The translations under genes were made by a program, and so were the position numbers. Shown in pieces: positions 31,020-42,181 of a stretch of DNA of 64,000 nt (within the stretch, counting starts at the first letter, position 1; the number at the start of each line of letters is the position of its first letter). This stretch comes from Mortierella sp. BCC40632 (Eukaryota > Mortierellomycota > Mortierellomycetes > Mortierellales > Mortierellaceae). The DNA is taken from the NCBI GenBank assembly GCA_011634665.1, contig WAEK01000005.1, forward strand, positions 2,365,001 through 2,429,000. The letters run 5' to 3'. The notes under the pieces were generated by a model. It made no database searches. It saw only the letters and a program-made list of their open reading frames with translations, and was not told where the DNA came from.

Positions 31020-34000
31020 TTAGGCGCGGCCTCCAGGCGCGACAATGGGTCCGCGAGGCTTTCCGGGGTACCTTGCATGGAAGTCTTGAATTAAATCGGG
31101 ACAATGCTGTACATGGTCAATCGGTTCCCACGTTTGTTCATCATGGCCTAACCATTTGACCAGATATTGCAAACGGCCATAGCGACGCCTTGAATCTAGG
31201 ATGATCTCGACCTCATATTCGGTTTCGCCATCAATCTCCACGGGCGGAGGTGGGGGCGCTCTCCTGTCTTGTAGATCATTCTCCACATGGGGCTCTAACA
31301 AAGAGACATGGAACACAGGATGGAGACGCGACATCTCTCGTGGCAGCTCTAATCTGAATGATCGCGAGCCTACCGCTTCAAGGATCTTGAATGGTCCTAG
31401 CCGGACGTTGTCCAACTTGGGTGAGGGCCTCTTGGTACGAATATTGGTACGTAAGAGCCAAACCTTGTCACCTTGTTCATAATGGGGCTGTTCTTGATTG
31501 CGACTATTGACACTACGTTCATGGGCCTCGTGGGCGTACCCAATATGGAACTTTAGGTCCTCTTGAAGCTCCTTGAGATTCTGGAGTCGTTCTTCTGCTC
31601 TAGGATTACTTGCGGCGACTCGCGGGATGTTGACGCTGAAGCGGGGATGATATCCTTGGTATGCATAGAATGGGGTCATGTTGATTGATGAATGTAAGGT
31701 GTTGTTATAACAAAACTCTGCCCAATATAATAGTTCTGACCAGTTGTCTTGCTGATAGTTCAGGAAGCACCGTAGATACTGCTCCAAGGTGGAATTGGTC
31801 CTTTCTGCTTGACCATTCGTCTGTTGTCGATAGGATGTGGTCATGTTTTGCTGGACACGAAGGGCGTCCAAGAATTGTCGGGAATATTCAGCAGTGAATA
31901 CTGATCCGCGGTCGGTCATGATTTCGTCTGGCAGGCCATACTTGGACACGATATGTTGTAAGAAGAGAGTGGCGAGGCCCTCAGCACCCACGGTACCTTT
32001 CGTGGGGATGAAGCGCGCCATCTTGGTAAAGCGGTCTACAATAACCAGGATTGCGTCAAAGTCCTCAGAGCTTGGCAGCTGGGTGATGAAGTCCATGGAT
32101 AACGAGGACCACGGGAGCTCAGGTACTGGGACAGGTGCATAGAGACCATACGGTTTATGCTTGGATGATTTGTTCCTTTGACAGGTGTCACACGAACTGA
32201 TGAAGCGCTTCACAAACATTCTCATAGAGGGGCCATGAATATGAACGGCTAACCAGCTCATGGGTCTTGTGGATTCCAAAGTGACCTGACATGGGATCAT
32301 CATGACAATGGGATAAAATATCCTTCTTGATCGAGTCGTCGTCAGGGATTGCGATACGACCTTTGTAGTACAACAATCCATCCATCACAACAAAGTCTTC
32401 TTCCACAGTTGGATCTTGTTCCAAAGCTTGGATGATATCTCGGGTTTCTTCATCTTCAAGATAGGCAGCCTTGATACGGTCTGTCAGGTCCAGCACCGGA
32501 GGCTCTTGATTCATTGGATTCTGGATTTCATCTTCATCTTCAACGGGTTCTTGCAACACTTCATCAATTATTTCTGCGATTGTGGCGTGCTCTGGATTCG
32601 CGAGGACATACTCCATTCTTGGCAAGATTGCTTCATGAACTCGACTCTCCCCTCCTCAGAGGGGTACCTGCGGGACAAGGCGTCAGCAGCACCATTCAGC
32701 ACTCCAGGACGGTATGCAAAACTCGAACATTGAACTTGGAAAGACGCTCGGCATATCGGACTTGACGATCACTGAGATCTTTTTTCCGAAAAATACTCCA
32801 GATTCTTATGATCAGTGAGGATAGTGGCAGGAAAGTCTGAGTAGGCAAAGTAATGGCGGAATTGTTCCAGTCCTTCGATAGCGGCCAAAAGCTCTGTGTC
32901 GTGGACATGGTAGTTCTTTCTCAGGGCCGGAAAGGGAGCGCGAATAATATCCGATGGGGCGGAGGTTGCCATTCTCGTCTGGCTGGCTACACACAACGCC
33001 CACAGCTTTCTTAGATGCGTCTGGTTCAAGATAACACGGTTTCTCTGGATCGAAGTGGCGTAGTATCGGCTTGGAGGCAAATCTCTGGCGAAGGTCGTCA
33101 AAGGCATCTTGGGCGGCCTTGTCCCAAATGAAGGATACGTTTTTCCTTAGGAGTCTTGTCATGGGAGATACCACATCAGAAAAGCTGTCGATAAACTTCC
33201 GATAGAAGTTGGTGAAGCCTAAGAACACTTGGATATCATGGGCCGAGATAGGGGTTGGCCAAGAGAGGATGGCCTCAACTTTAGCAGGGTCCATGGATAT
33301 TCCCTCAGGAGATATCACATAACCCAAGAACTCGACTGTGGATACATGGAACTCGCATTTCTCAGGAGCTACTTGGAGGTCGGCTTTCATGAGGAGTTCA
33401 AGGACTCGGCGTACATGGCGCTCATGAGATTCTCTATCCGAAGAGTAGATCAAAAATATCGTCGATGTAGATCACTACAAACTCATCTAGGCATTCTCGT
33501 AATACATCATTCAGGAAGGCTTGAAAGGTTGCTGGAGCGTTTGTCAATCCAAACGGCATCACCATGTATTCGAAGTGACCATAACGAGTACGAAAGGCGG
33601 TCTTCCATTCTTCGCCTGCTGCGACTCGGATCAAATTATATGCTCCTTTGAGATCCAGCTTGGTGAAGACTTTAGCTGTTCGAAGTCGGTCTAGGGTCTC
33701 GGAAATCAATGGCAAGGGACAGCGGTTTTGATCGTTATTTTGTTGAGTGCTCGATAGTCGACACATAAACGCAAGGACTTGCCATCCTTCTTAGGAGTAA
33801 ACAGGACAGGGGGGCACCTGCTGGTGATTCGGAACGCCGAATAAATCCTTTTTTCAAATTGTCGTCAAGGTACTCTTTAAGCGCGTCAAGTTCTTTTTGT
33901 GACAAGGTGTATAAGGGACCGAAGGGGATCTTGGCATTGGGTTCAAGAGGGATAGAATGGTCGCAGGGGCGATGCGGAGGCAAGGATCCCGCTTCACGAT

Positions 34001-34782
34001 CCTTAAACAATGGGATAAATTCTTTGTAATTATCTGGCAGGAAAGATAATGGATCAACAGGGTGTTCTGGGGCACTGATCTCGGACAGTGACAAGATACT
34101 AGACTGGGAAGCAAGGTCATTTTGCTCAGGGGCTAGGATATCGTCCAAGTACATTTGGCAAAAGATAATACTGGTCAATACTGGGATTGGGGTTATCAAC
34201 CTCAAGACAAGATACAAGATTATTTTCTAGGGAGCTAGGCAAGGAGACTGGACACTGTTCAAAACAGTTTTTATTACAATGATCATCACGGAAGGAGACT
34301 ATGTGCTCTTTCCAGTTGATTGAGGGGTTGTGCTTTTTCAGCCAGTCAACGCCTAAGACAACAGGTTGTCTCTGGAGCTTCGTGACATGAAGGGAGATGG
34401 TTTTCATGATGACTTCCGATAGACATCGGTAGCTGAATAAACTCGGTGACGGGGCCATGGGTGCTGGTGTTCCCATCGGCCATGTTTAGGAGAGAATCTT
34501 CTGTTCAAGGGGCTGGGTGGTGATGGAGCGAGATTGGACAAAGGAAGCGTCCACAAAGGAAGCCTGAGCACCGGAATCGATCAGCGCCTTGACATAAATT
34601 GGGGCGTCTCGGTCGGAAAGGGTGATGGCAATGGGGACAAGGAGACAGACTCGGGGTTTGGGAGGTTGGGCGGCGAACATTTGGCCTAGGATCCAGTCTG
34701 TCTTTGGATCTAGGCCGACTCGTTTCCCTGGTCGTCTACGTCGGTAGACACAGAGGCAATACGAACCCTCTTGGCTGGGCAT
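31020..34782 (-). pseudogene. GyA pol: protease, RT, RNase H, integrase, chromodomain
   Basis: The protease motif is ALIDSGAQASFVD near 34560-34600. RT shows the [12 protein letters not shown] region, [13 protein letters not shown] near 33620-33660, [15 protein letters not shown] and the catalytic [11 protein letters not shown] near 33445-33480. RNase H shows YLEPDASKKAVGVV, where the usual ETDAS is EPDAS, and TDHKNLEYFSEKR near 32790-32830. Integrase and chromodomain form one long frame of 453 codons (32381-31020) with CDTCQRNKSSKHK, SMDFITQLP, TDRGSVFTAEY, NGQAERTNSTLEQ and LVKWLGHDEQTWEP. Frame changes remain near 34480, 34130, 33770, 33440, 32900 and 32380. The integrase-chromodomain half is thus intact here, while it is broken in copy 1. 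Confidence 0.93.
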
Positions 34783-35814
34783 TCTTGAGCGATATGTCCT
34801 GGCTTGCCACAGTAGAGGCAGAGACCATTGTCTCTTCGGTAGCGTTTATCCTCATCACTGAGCTTTCGGGTCTTCATTGAATCAATGTCCATTGCCATTG
34901 GGTTTGGCAAGGAGGCAGCTTGAGATGGCTTCAAGGTAAGGGCAGGTCTTTTCATGGGTAAGTTGGTTTGCGCTTTGTTAGGGAAGCGGGACAGGTTAGC
35001 ATAAACCGTCGATGCCTTGGTCTGTACATCCTTGAGTCTTCGGAGTGTATCCCAATAAGGACACATAGCGGCCTTGACTTCGCGGGAAAGACCCATCTTG
35101 AATGCAGAGGTGAGGGCTGGCTCGCCCCATCCGTTAAGTTTACTCTGCAAAGTCTTGAATTCTGTGATATACTGGGCCATCGTTTTTCCGTGCTGTTTCA
35201 AGGTCATGATTTTCTCGGAGGCCTCGTCTTGTTCCAGTTGGTTGCCAAAAATATTTTCCAGGGCAGCTAGGAATGACTCGTAATCGTCGAGGACCCCATC
35301 GGAGTCTTCAAGTTCCCCGTTGAGGTATGGAGTGAACATCTTGGCGGGGGGCTCCTTCCATGGAGTTCAGGGCGAAGTAAATTCGGTCCTTATCGTTCCT
35401 GAAATGGTCAGGGTGACGTCCGAACACGGTTGCTAGGCGAGCTTTAAAATCGTCGAGGCTCATTTCATCAGAGTTTCCCTTGAACTTCGAGGGGAGCGAG
35501 GTAGGCGTGCGGGAGCTAGGGGGGGACGGTTGATCAGGGACTCAGCAATTCTTTGCATAGACGCAGTCGAGACTTGGTTCGAGTGGGCAGCCTCTTGGAG
35601 GAGGCGCTCGGCTAGTGACTGGAGGACGGCTTGGTCGGGGGCGTGTGGCCGCTTGGGTAGCATGAAGCTCTTGTTGGAGCATACGCAACTGTTGTTGGAG
35701 TGCCTCGATCGTGCCGTGGACATGCGTAACAAACTGGCTTGTGTCGAGGTTACCTTGCTGGGCTTGCTCGAGGAGGGAACGCATGGTAAATAGACCTTGG
35801 TCGTCTTGGCTCAT
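34710..35814 (-). pseudogene. GyA gag with CCHC knuckle
   Basis: From ATG 35814 (MSQDDQGLFTMRSLLEQAQQ), 77 bases after the 5' LTR. A helical N-terminus (HGTIEALQQQLRMLQQELHA) precedes a shift near 35640 and another near 35350. The capsid region follows (DYESFLAALENIFGNQLEQ, MTLKQHGKTMAQYITEFKTL, LTSAFKMGLSREVKAAM), then the MAMDIDSMKTRKLSDEDKRYR spacer and the knuckle CLYCGKPGHIAQEC near 34780-34825. The frame overlaps the protease frame, as expected for a programmed or accidental shift between gag and pol. Confidence 0.88.
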
Positions 35815-35881
35815 GACTTGGATGGTTGATGGGGGGGTCAGTGTTGTATGGAAGAGGGTCAGGGGGCAGGAAGTGTGTATG

Positions 35882-35949
35882 AGTCTGCAATGTCAAGGAC
35901 AGACAAGGCAGATTTTTCTATAGGGCAAGGATAATATGTATTGCAGACT
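35882..35949 (-). promoter_or_regulatory. Putative self-priming signal of GyA (5' RNA end and primer site)
   Basis: On the minus strand the sequence at the LTR/internal junction is ATTGCAGACT (35891 down to 35882). The LTR itself contains AGTCTGCAAT (35949 down to 35940), about 30-37 bases downstream of the TATA-like CATAAATAG. If transcription starts there, the first 10 bases of the RNA are the exact complement of the primer site. This is the arrangement described for Tf1/sushi-type elements, which prime reverse transcription with their own 5' end. There is no TGG tRNA-type site at this position. Confidence 0.65.
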
Positions 35950-36226
35950 GAAGTTCGATGCTATGTCTATCTAAGGGCTATTTATGTGTTTCTATCTAGG
36001 GGCAGGAGCCCAGAGAACTGGGGACCCAGGCCAGTCGGTGTGTAGGATTCTAGGCGGCGCGTCGGAGGAGGGACAAGAGGTGACTGCTGAGTGGCGCGGA
36101 GCGCGCACTCAGTATTTTTGGGACGGAGCTCATCAGAGCTCCGTCTCAATCTATTCTTTTCCTCATTCCTCATTCCTTTAGGAATGAGGATCCTATAGAC
36201 AGGTTCATTCGCCTAGGTACGTGACA
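35891..36226 (-). repeat. GyA 5' LTR (336 bp)
   Basis: The pair of 30674-31009, reading identically. TATA-like CATAAATAG lies at about 35976-35987 (minus strand). Confidence 0.96.
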
Positions 36227-36231
36227 CCCTC

Positions 36232-37587
36232 CCCCACCTCAGTCGGGAAAAGCCAACAGCAACTAGAAAAGGTCCAGACTCTTATTGCTGCTACTCCCTC
36301 CTCCGATCTTCTGGACCATGGGAGAAATATTATTTCCTCTGAAAAGTTTTCTGTCACTTCCAATAAACCGATCGCCATTTCAGATAAAATACATACTTCT
36401 CCATCATCATGTTCGCCTTCCCACAATCATTTACCTCACTCCACCGCCTATGACTATACTCTCCCCTTGCCTACTCAACCTGAGACAGGATTGGACGATA
36501 ACACCTACCCTGCATTCAGTTCATCCCCATCATCCTCAATCTCCGAACCCTGCTCTACCTCAGTTCTATCTAAAAGCAAGATTCGCCACCTACGTAAAAA
36601 AGGCATTGGAGTCTCTACTTTCACAGTGGAGAAGGCAAAGTCGACACTCCTTACATTTTTTTTCAATGTTGACGGCCATCCAGCGCGGGTCCTCATCGAC
36701 GGCGGAGCCCAAGGCAATGTGGTCAGCGAGTCTTTCATCAAAAAACATTCAATCCCTACACTTGCATCTCCCCCTATCCCTATCATCCTCCCAAATGGCT
36801 CCCAATCTTTTGCAGCACTCAAATCCAACATCTCCCTACAACGACACCAATACTCCACCACTCTTACCCCTATCGTCTGCCCTCTCCACAAATATGACCT
36901 TATTCTTGGCAAACCTTGGCTTGCTGAGATCAACCCACTCATCAACTGGCGGACAAACAATCTACGGTTCCAACACAACGGCCTCACCATCGATTGGGAA
37001 TGCACTGGTTTCAAATCGTCATCTATCTCATCTCGCACTCGGGGACTTCTCCTCACTCACGTACATTTCTTCACTGAGGCAACAGACATCGGAAGCGAGA
37101 TCTACTTAGCCCTTATTCGGTCTCTCGATGAGGATAGCACAGATCAAACAAATCACTCTTCCCTCCCTCCTCCACTCCTTCATCCATCTCCTTCCTCCAC
37201 TCCTTCCTTCCTCTGCCCCCCTCCTCCTCCTCTCTCCTTCCTCTGCCCCCTTCCTCCTCTCCCTCTTCTCCTCCCTCCTCCGCTCCTCCCCCAACCCCTC
37301 CCTTACACCCCGACATCCACTCAATTGTTTTTGACGAATTCCCAGACATTTTCCCCCCCTACCCTCCCATCAGGCCCCCCGACCGAGGTGATGCTATGCG
37401 TATCGACACTGACCCAGCGGCAGACCCCCTTCCGCCCCGTCATTCGACTATCTGTTGCTGAACTTGACGAGCTAAAGAAACAACTGGACGACCTACTCTC
37501 CAAAAAGTTCATCAAACCAAGCACGTCTCCATACGGTGCCCCTGTTTTATTCGTCAAGAAGGCTGATGGCACTCTCCGAATGTGCGT
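36232..37587 (+). pseudogene. GyB pol part 1: protease to start of RT
   Basis: A long open frame of over 440 codons (also open through the flanking LTR sequences). It has a Ser/Thr-rich N-terminal region, the protease motif VLIDGGAQGNVVSESF near 36680-36730, DLILGKPWLAEINPLINW, and a Pro/Leu-rich linker from CT repeats. It then enters RT ([41 protein letters not shown]). It stops at 37587 where LtrS inserted after GCGT; the next RT codons continue at 38055. It is the best preserved GyB protease in the window. Confidence 0.9.
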
Positions 37588-38050
37588 TGTCGTGTAGTAA
37601 CTGACACTGGTCGCAGTAGTTACGATTTTAGCCCTTTCCAAGAGGTGGACAACTTGGGGCTGCGGAGCCATCCGGTCTGCATGCCCCTCAATAGATAGTA
37701 GATGAATAAATACTTGAGCAGGCTCTTGTTTGCTCCTGTTGACTTTGAAAGTAAGATGCGTCCACCCTTCCCCTTTCTTTTGTAGAAGCTTGATTTAGCT
37801 TTGTGCTGCCTTCCGCTCGTTTCATGCCATTGAAGAGCTCCTGGCGACCCGTTGGTAGCATGGCGCTTCTGATGTAAGACTCTTCTCGTTTCGTCCCCCT
37901 CTTTCATTCTTTCCTTCCTTCCTGGCTGTTGTTCCCACCTGAGCAATTCTATGACTCTCATTCATTGGCCCTCGACCAGATGACCATCCTTTTGCCTTCC
38001 TCTCCTTTGAGCATCCCCCGTGTGTCTTTGGAGCAAGGAGCTACAGCACA
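37588..38050 (+). mobile_element. LtrS solo LTR with 4 bp duplication GCGT
   Basis: TGTCGTGTAG ... CTACAGCACA, 463 bp, flanked by GCGT at 37584-37587 and 38051-38054. The uninterrupted RT sequence CGAATGTGCGTCGATTAT is known from the GyB copy at 62310-62330, so this is a clean insertion and defines the ends and target duplication length of LtrS. Confidence 0.95.
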
Positions 38051-38054
38051 GCGT

Positions 38055-38302
38055 CGATTATCGCGCTCTCAACAGTATCACAAGGAAGAATCGCCACCCG
38101 CTGCCCAGAATAGACGAGCTTATTGACAGATTCCGTGGCGCTCGCTACTTTACCAAGCTTGACCTCATTTCTGGTTACCACCAACAGCGCATCTATGGAC
38201 CACACACGCACAAGACCGCTTTTCGCTGCAGATACGGTCATTTTGAGTTTAATGTGGTTCCATTTGGCCTCACAAATGCACCGGCTTCCTTTTCCAATAT
38301 GA
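38055..38302 (+). pseudogene. GyB pol part 2: RT fingers and palm
   Basis: The RT segment continues ([69 protein letters not shown]). The Asp in KLDL is the first catalytic residue. It is interrupted at 38302 by the Helitron, and the YLDD motif lies beyond it at about 39810. Confidence 0.92.
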
Positions 38303-38462
38303 CTAGAAGCCCCGCGCGGCTCTGCTCGCGCTAGAAATGATCAAATGGGGTCATTATGGTACCCAAGTAAATCTTTACTTACTATAAGTGTGAGAATTAC
38401 CTTAACATAACCAACGACCCTAGAAAATACTTTGGCTATATTTGTGTTCTCTGGCCCAATGT

Positions 38463-38641
38463 TAGTGTTCTTCAACTCCACTCACCAACTCACCGACTCA
38501 ACTCAACTCAACTCAAGAGTTGAGTTGAGTTCAAATTTTTCGACTCATGAGTTGAGTTGAGTTCAGATTTTTTCCAACTCATGTGTGCATGAGTTGAGTT
38601 GAGTCGAACCTCCAACTCAACTCAACTCGACTCATGGGAAA
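38463..38641. mobile_element. MITE h2 copy, truncated, inside the Helitron
   Basis: It begins TAGTGTTCTTCAACTCCACTCACC and consists of ACTCAACTCA/TGAGTTGAGT repeats. It ends at CTCATGGGAAA where the full copy reads ATGGGAAACACTA, so the right tip is lost and no duplication is visible. Confidence 0.75.
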
Positions 38642-38664
38642 GACCTCCCACTGTTGTGACACCC

Positions 38665-39575
38665 ACTTCAAACCCACGCGGTGTAAGAATGAGAAGTATA
38701 CGCTAAATGTTATAAGGGTGGAAGATATACTCCATTGTGTAAGGAAGGTAGTATACTCCACACCGTGTAAGATCTGATGTAAAAACCCAAGTGGTGTAAG
38801 AGAGGATGGGGCACCCCATAGTGGGTAAAGATGGATAGGATACCCCACGGCGTGTAAGAGTGGATAGGATATCTCACGCCGTGTAAGGATGGGGATACCC
38901 CACGCGGTGTGAGAGAGGAAAGTATACCCCACGTGGTGTGAGAGCGGAAAGTATACCCCACACCCTGTAAGAGTGAAAGTGGTACCTCATGGCATGTTAG
39001 AGTGGAAGGGATACCCCACGTCGTGTAAGAAATAGAGGGATACCCCACGTCGTGTAAGAAATAGAGGGATACCCCACGTCGTGTAAGAAATAGAGGGATA
39101 CCCCACGTCGTGTAAGAAATAGAGGGATACCCCACGTCGTGTAAGAAATAGAGGGATACCCCACGTCGTGTAAGAAATAGAGGGATACCCCAAGCGGTGT
39201 AATGGTGAGGGGTACTCTGCACGGTATGAGAGTGGAAAGTATACACCACGCCGTGTAAGAGTTGATAGTATACCTCACACCGTGTAAGAATAGGGGATAC
39301 CCCACGCGGTGTGAGAGGGAAAGTATACCCCACGCAGTGTAAGAGGGGATGGGATACCTCACGGAGTGTAAGAGTGGATGGGATACCCCACGCAGTGTAA
39401 GGAAGAAGAGTATACCCCACGCGGTGTAAGGATGAAGAGTATACCCCACACAGTGTAAGGTTGAAGGGTATACCCCACGCGGTGTATGGACGAAAGGATA
39501 CCCCACAGCATGTAAAATGGAAGGTATACCCCACGCCGTGTAAAATCGTAAGGTATACCCCACGCCGTGTAAGGA
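38665..39575. repeat. Minisatellite, units of about 28-31 bp (core TACCCCACG.CGTGTAAG)
   Basis: About thirty degenerate units share ACCCCACG-N-CGTGTAAGA-type cores with variable spacers. The core holds the odd palindrome CACG-N-CGTG. Six consecutive perfect 29 bp units lie at about 39006-39182, which points to recent local amplification. Reading frames run through because the unit length is not a multiple of three; it is not a gene. Confidence 0.93.
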
Positions 39576-39767
39576 TGGGCGCTCTCAAAAATTTTTTCAA
39601 AAAAAGTGGGAGGTACAACACATGGTGTAAAGAAGATAAAGTAAGCGGCAACACTCATCAAGGCATTGAGACATCAGTACATCCGTTGTTTGGCCGAGAG
39701 ATGAGAACGCTCATGTCCACCTGATTTACGGAATGTGAGCCTGGATGATCGTCGTTAATTGATTAGA

Positions 39768-42171
39768 TGCTGAAAGTACTCGATCCTGTTCTGGACAAGT
39801 GGGTTGTCGTCTACCTCGACGATATCTTGATTTATTCAAAAACCAAGACCGAGCATCTCCGCCATATTCGAAGTGTCCTTGCCCTCCTCCGAAAACATGG
39901 ACTGTACGCCAAGCTGAGCAAGTGCTCTTTCATGAAAGAAGAAACGGAGTTTCTCGGCCATGTAATAACCAAAGATGGCGTTCACACCAATGCTGGGCTT
40001 GTTAAAGCGATTCGTGAATGGCCACGACCGGAGAAACAACGCGACGTTCAGCAATTTCTTGGTCTTGCGCAATTTTATCACCAATATATCAAGAATTTTG
40101 CCGACATCGCACTTCCCCTCACCTCCCTCCTTGGCGAAAACCATCAGTTCGTATGGGATGAAAACAGCGAACAAGCATTCCTTAGCCTCAAATCTGCAAT
40201 CAGCTCCGCTCCAGTCCTACGAATCTTTGACCCCGATCTGCCGTCCACAGTGGAGACTGATGCCTCTGGATTTGCCATAGGTGCTGTTCTTTTCCAAACA
40301 GACGCCGACGGATCATCCAGACCTGTCGCATTTACATCCCGCAAACTAAACCCAGCTGAACGGAACTACCCTACCCATGAACAGGAACTCCTGGCTGTTG
40401 TCCACGCCCTCAAAACATGGCGCTTTTACTTAGACGGTTCACACTTTATTGTATATACCGATCACGATGCGCTGAGACACTTTCCAACCCAGCCCAAACT
40501 GACAAGGCGCCAGGCGAGATGGATGGAACTCCTCCAAGAGTATGATTTCGAGTTCAAGTTCAAGCGGGGAATTGAGAACATCGTACCAGATGCTCTCTCT
40601 CGTCGTCCGGACCACCGCGAACCTGATAAACTTGAACCAGATCCTGTCCCTATGTCCATCAACTCTTTCAGCCTTCAGACGGATACAAGTCGGAGACAGC
40701 ACGTTATAGAGGGGTATGCTGATGACCCTGGTCTTGCTCCCGTCTATGAGAGGTGTCTTCAAGGCCAACCACCACCACACTACTTTTTGCAGGACGGTCT
40801 ATTGTATGTCGAGCGCAAGGGTGACCTATTACTCTGCGTCCCGAAGTCGTCCACTCTGCGTTTAATCCTACTCCACGAGGTTCATGATGCTGCAATATCA
40901 GGCCACTTCGGCTTTAACAAGACATACGCCACCTTACGGCGGTTTGCCTATTGGCCTAAGATGTCAAATGATGTCCGACGGTATGTCGAATCCTGCTCGA
41001 GCTGCCAACGTAACAAAGCAGTCCGCCGCCTTCCAGCTGGACTTCTTCAACCTTTAGCCATTCCAGAACAACGTTGGGACACAGTATCAATGGATTTCGT
41101 GGTAAAACTACCACAAACAGCACGCAAATTCGATGCAATCACTGTCTTCGTAGACAAATTGTCGAAACAGGTCCATTTTGCCCCTAGTCGGACTACAGAT
41201 TCAGCAAAGGACGTTGCCAATTGTTTCTTTGCAAATGTCTTTCGCCTCCATGGGTTGCCCTCCACGATTGTCTCCGACCGGGATAGCAAGTTCACTAGTT
41301 CCTTTTGGAAGCGCCTCCACGAGCGACTAGGAACGAAGCTTGCCATGTCCTCAGCATTTTCATCCGCAGACAGATGGTCAATCCGAACGAGCCATTCAAA
41401 CTCTTAAGTCAGTTCTTCGGAGTCTAGTGAACCACAAACAGGATGACTGGGACCTATACCTCCCTGCTGCAGAATTCGCATACAACAATGCCGTCAATTC
41501 ATCCACAGGAGTCTCCCCATTTTTTCTCAATCATGGATTCCATCCACGGGTTCCTGCTTCCCTCCTCGGGCCCCTGAAGAAGCTTGTCCCACAGACATGG
41601 ACAAATTTGTTGCCTTGCAGAAGACCTCATTATCTCTGGCACAAGACAGCCTTCTCTCGGCTCAGAATCAGCAAATCAAGAATGCTGATGCTCACCGGAG
41701 GCCACACTCATTCAAAGTGGGGGACCAAGTCCTGCTCAGTACGGAAAACATCACAACTGCGTATGACTCTAGCCGACCAGCTGCATCACTACAGGCTCGA
41801 TACTTTGGCCCGTTCACACTCCTCGAACAACGAAGCCCGGTCTCCTTCAAGGTCGAGCTACCCCTACATTGAAAATACATGACGTATTTCATGTCGACCG
41901 TTTTAAACCGTTTGTTCCATCTCCAGAGTCGCTTGGCCGCCGGTCTTCACCTCCTCCAGAACCCGATATCATTGAGGGTAATGAGGAACATGAAGTAGAG
42001 GCTATCTTAGCGCACAGGACGACACCCAAAACGAAAAAAGACAAGTTTTCTTGTCAAATGGGTCGGGTACGATGCTGCTTCAGATGCCACCTGGGAGCCT
42101 CTCAAAAATCTTTTCACATTGTGAAGACACCCTTAGACAGTACTGTAAGGATCACGACCTGCTTCACTTAA
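39768..42171 (+). pseudogene. GyB pol part 3: RT palm, RNase H, integrase, chromodomain
   Basis: A 546-codon open frame (from 39767) contains the RT catalytic [13 protein letters not shown] near 39805-39840, the RT-RNase H connection ([14 protein letters not shown]), RNase H ([17 protein letters not shown] near 40250; TDHDALRHFPTQ) and the integrase finger (GHFGFNKTYATLRRF ... CSSCQRNK). It also holds two of the three integrase catalytic residues (SMDFVVKLP, VSDRDSKFTS). A one-base loss near 41357 (GCATTTTCATCC) shifts the frame just before FHPQTDGQSERAIQ, which holds the Glu. Further shifts near 41570, 41870 and 42040 break the tail and chromodomain (HEVEAILAHRTTPKT). Most of the enzyme core is thus open in this copy. 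Confidence 0.92.
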
Positions 42172-42181
42172 TGGGGGAAGG

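Larger units (their letters stand above)
30674..36226 (-). mobile_element. Complete chromovirus GyA, copy 2, with identical LTRs
   Basis: A 5553 bp element with two 336 bp LTRs that read identically by eye, and a perfect 5 bp duplication CCCTC (30669-30673, 36227-36231) in GyB. It carries gag, protease, RT, RNase H, integrase and chromodomain. LTR identity implies a very recent insertion, yet the coding frames are broken in several places. Confidence 0.97.
38303..39767 (-). mobile_element. Non-autonomous Helitron with internal minisatellite (1465 bp)
   Basis: On the minus strand it starts TCTAATCAATTAACG and ends GGGGCTTCTAG. It sits exactly between A and T of the RT sequence CAGCA|TCATATTGG (minus strand), known uninterrupted at about 62566 and 15990, with no target duplication. 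Eleven bases before the end is a GC-rich hairpin GCGCG-AGCAGAGC-CGCGC. These are the defining Helitron features: 5' TC, 3' CTRR with hairpin, A/T target. There is no Rep/helicase gene inside; the interior holds a MITE h2 and the 29 bp repeat array. Confidence 0.93.

Noticed and set aside
38990..39200. Regular direct repeats that might suggest a CRISPR array
   Set aside because: The repeats are contiguous without unique spacers, lie in a eukaryotic Helitron and have no cas genes nearby.
38710..39654. A 314-codon repetitive reading frame on the minus strand
   Set aside because: It is read from the 29 bp minisatellite; the unit is not a multiple of three and all frames look alike, so it is not a gene.
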